Shown here one piece after another: positions 14,181-14,269 of a stretch of DNA of 14,269 nucleotides. A model generated the notes under the pieces. It was not told the origin of the DNA and did no database searches. It saw only the letters and a list, made by a program, of their open reading frames with translations. Origin of the DNA: Peptococcaceae bacterium. GTDB taxonomy: Bacteria > Bacillota > Peptococcia > Peptococcales > Peptococcaceae. Location of the stretch: assembly GCA_900756555.1 (NCBI GenBank), contig CAAEKP010000171.1, forward strand, positions 1-14,269, in the 5' to 3' direction. Made by a program: the position numbers and the translations under genes. Positions within the stretch are counted from its first letter, which is position 1. Each line of letters starts with the position of its first letter.

Positions 14181-14269
14181 ATGAAAAGTATACCACAAAC
14201 TCAGAGATATTTGCCACATGAAATTACAACCAGAGAGCACGCAGTAAAAACTTATCGTTCCGGGAATTC
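14181..14269 (+). CDS. Transposase-like N-terminus (cut by window edge)
   Basis: The only plus-strand gene. The 29 codons visible begin MKSIPQTQRYLPHEITTREH and continue through AVKTYRSGN. This resembles, from memory, the N-terminus of helix-turn-helix plus DDE integrase-core transposases common in Clostridia and other Firmicutes, where a KxIPQTxRYLPHEI opening precedes the HTH. No catalytic domain is visible, so the call is not secure. The ATG has AAGGAG at 14164-14169 but with an 11-nt spacer. It is transcribed away from rpmG, and codon choice alone does not identify its origin. It could instead be another HTH-type regulator. Confidence 0.55.
   Translation, partial: MKSIPQTQRYLPHEITTREHAVKTYRSGN

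Larger units (their letters stand above)
14091..14269 (+). mobile_element. Probable left part of an insertion sequence (boundary uncertain)
   Basis: The plus-strand ORF from 14181 looks like a transposase N-terminus. A candidate left end is the TGTGAGAC at 14094, just after the promoter-like element, but the opposite end and target duplication are outside the window, so the boundary is a guess. The family is not determined. Confidence 0.4.

Noticed and set aside
14264..14269. GAATTC at the very end, as a cloning-site or vector junction
   Set aside because: A six-base site occurs by chance, and the reading frame continues sensibly through it (YRSGN), so there is no sign of vector sequence.

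Overview
This is a 14.3-kb piece of a low-to-mid GC Firmicutes chromosome carrying the rif/str block of the translation and transcription machinery, almost all on the minus strand. In transcription order the genes are rpmG, secE, nusG, rplK, rplA, rplJ, rplL, rpoB, rpoC, rpsL, rpsG, fusA and the first 41 codons of tuf. The diderm-type Firmicutes (Negativicutes, perhaps Acidaminococcaceae-like) are my best guess, from the protein sequences and the long acidic RpoB tail. That assignment is an impression, not a computed placement.

Layout from high to low coordinates. At 14181-14269 a plus-strand ORF starts and runs off the edge; it resembles the N-terminus of an insertion-sequence transposase. 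Next, on the minus strand, a promoter (14019-14047) drives rpmG-secE-nusG-rplK-rplA. Two short hairpins that look like the ribosomal protein L1 target on 23S rRNA sit just before rplK and just before rplA. A perfect sigma-A consensus promoter directly after rplA drives rplJ-rplL through a recognisable L10 leader with its own terminator hairpin. rplL ends at a terminator, followed by an extended -10 promoter and a roughly 190-nt structured leader before rpoB-rpoC. Another extended -10 promoter begins 6 nt after rpoC and drives rpsL-rpsG-fusA-tuf through a leader with a 13-bp terminator-like hairpin.

The genes supply ribosome parts (L33, L11, L1, L10, L7/L12, S12, S7), the elongation factors EF-G and EF-Tu, the two large RNA polymerase subunits, the elongation/antitermination factor NusG and the Sec translocon subunit SecE. 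The coding content is conventional. The interesting signal lies in the regulation between the genes: four minus-strand promoters with 17-nt spacers, several leader hairpins, two L1-like sites, and TTG start codons on rpoB, rpoC and fusA. The window begins in tuf (often duplicated) and ends in a probable IS element, as expected of an assembly contig cut at repeats.

I found no tRNA, rRNA or CRISPR array, and no novel protein-coding system.
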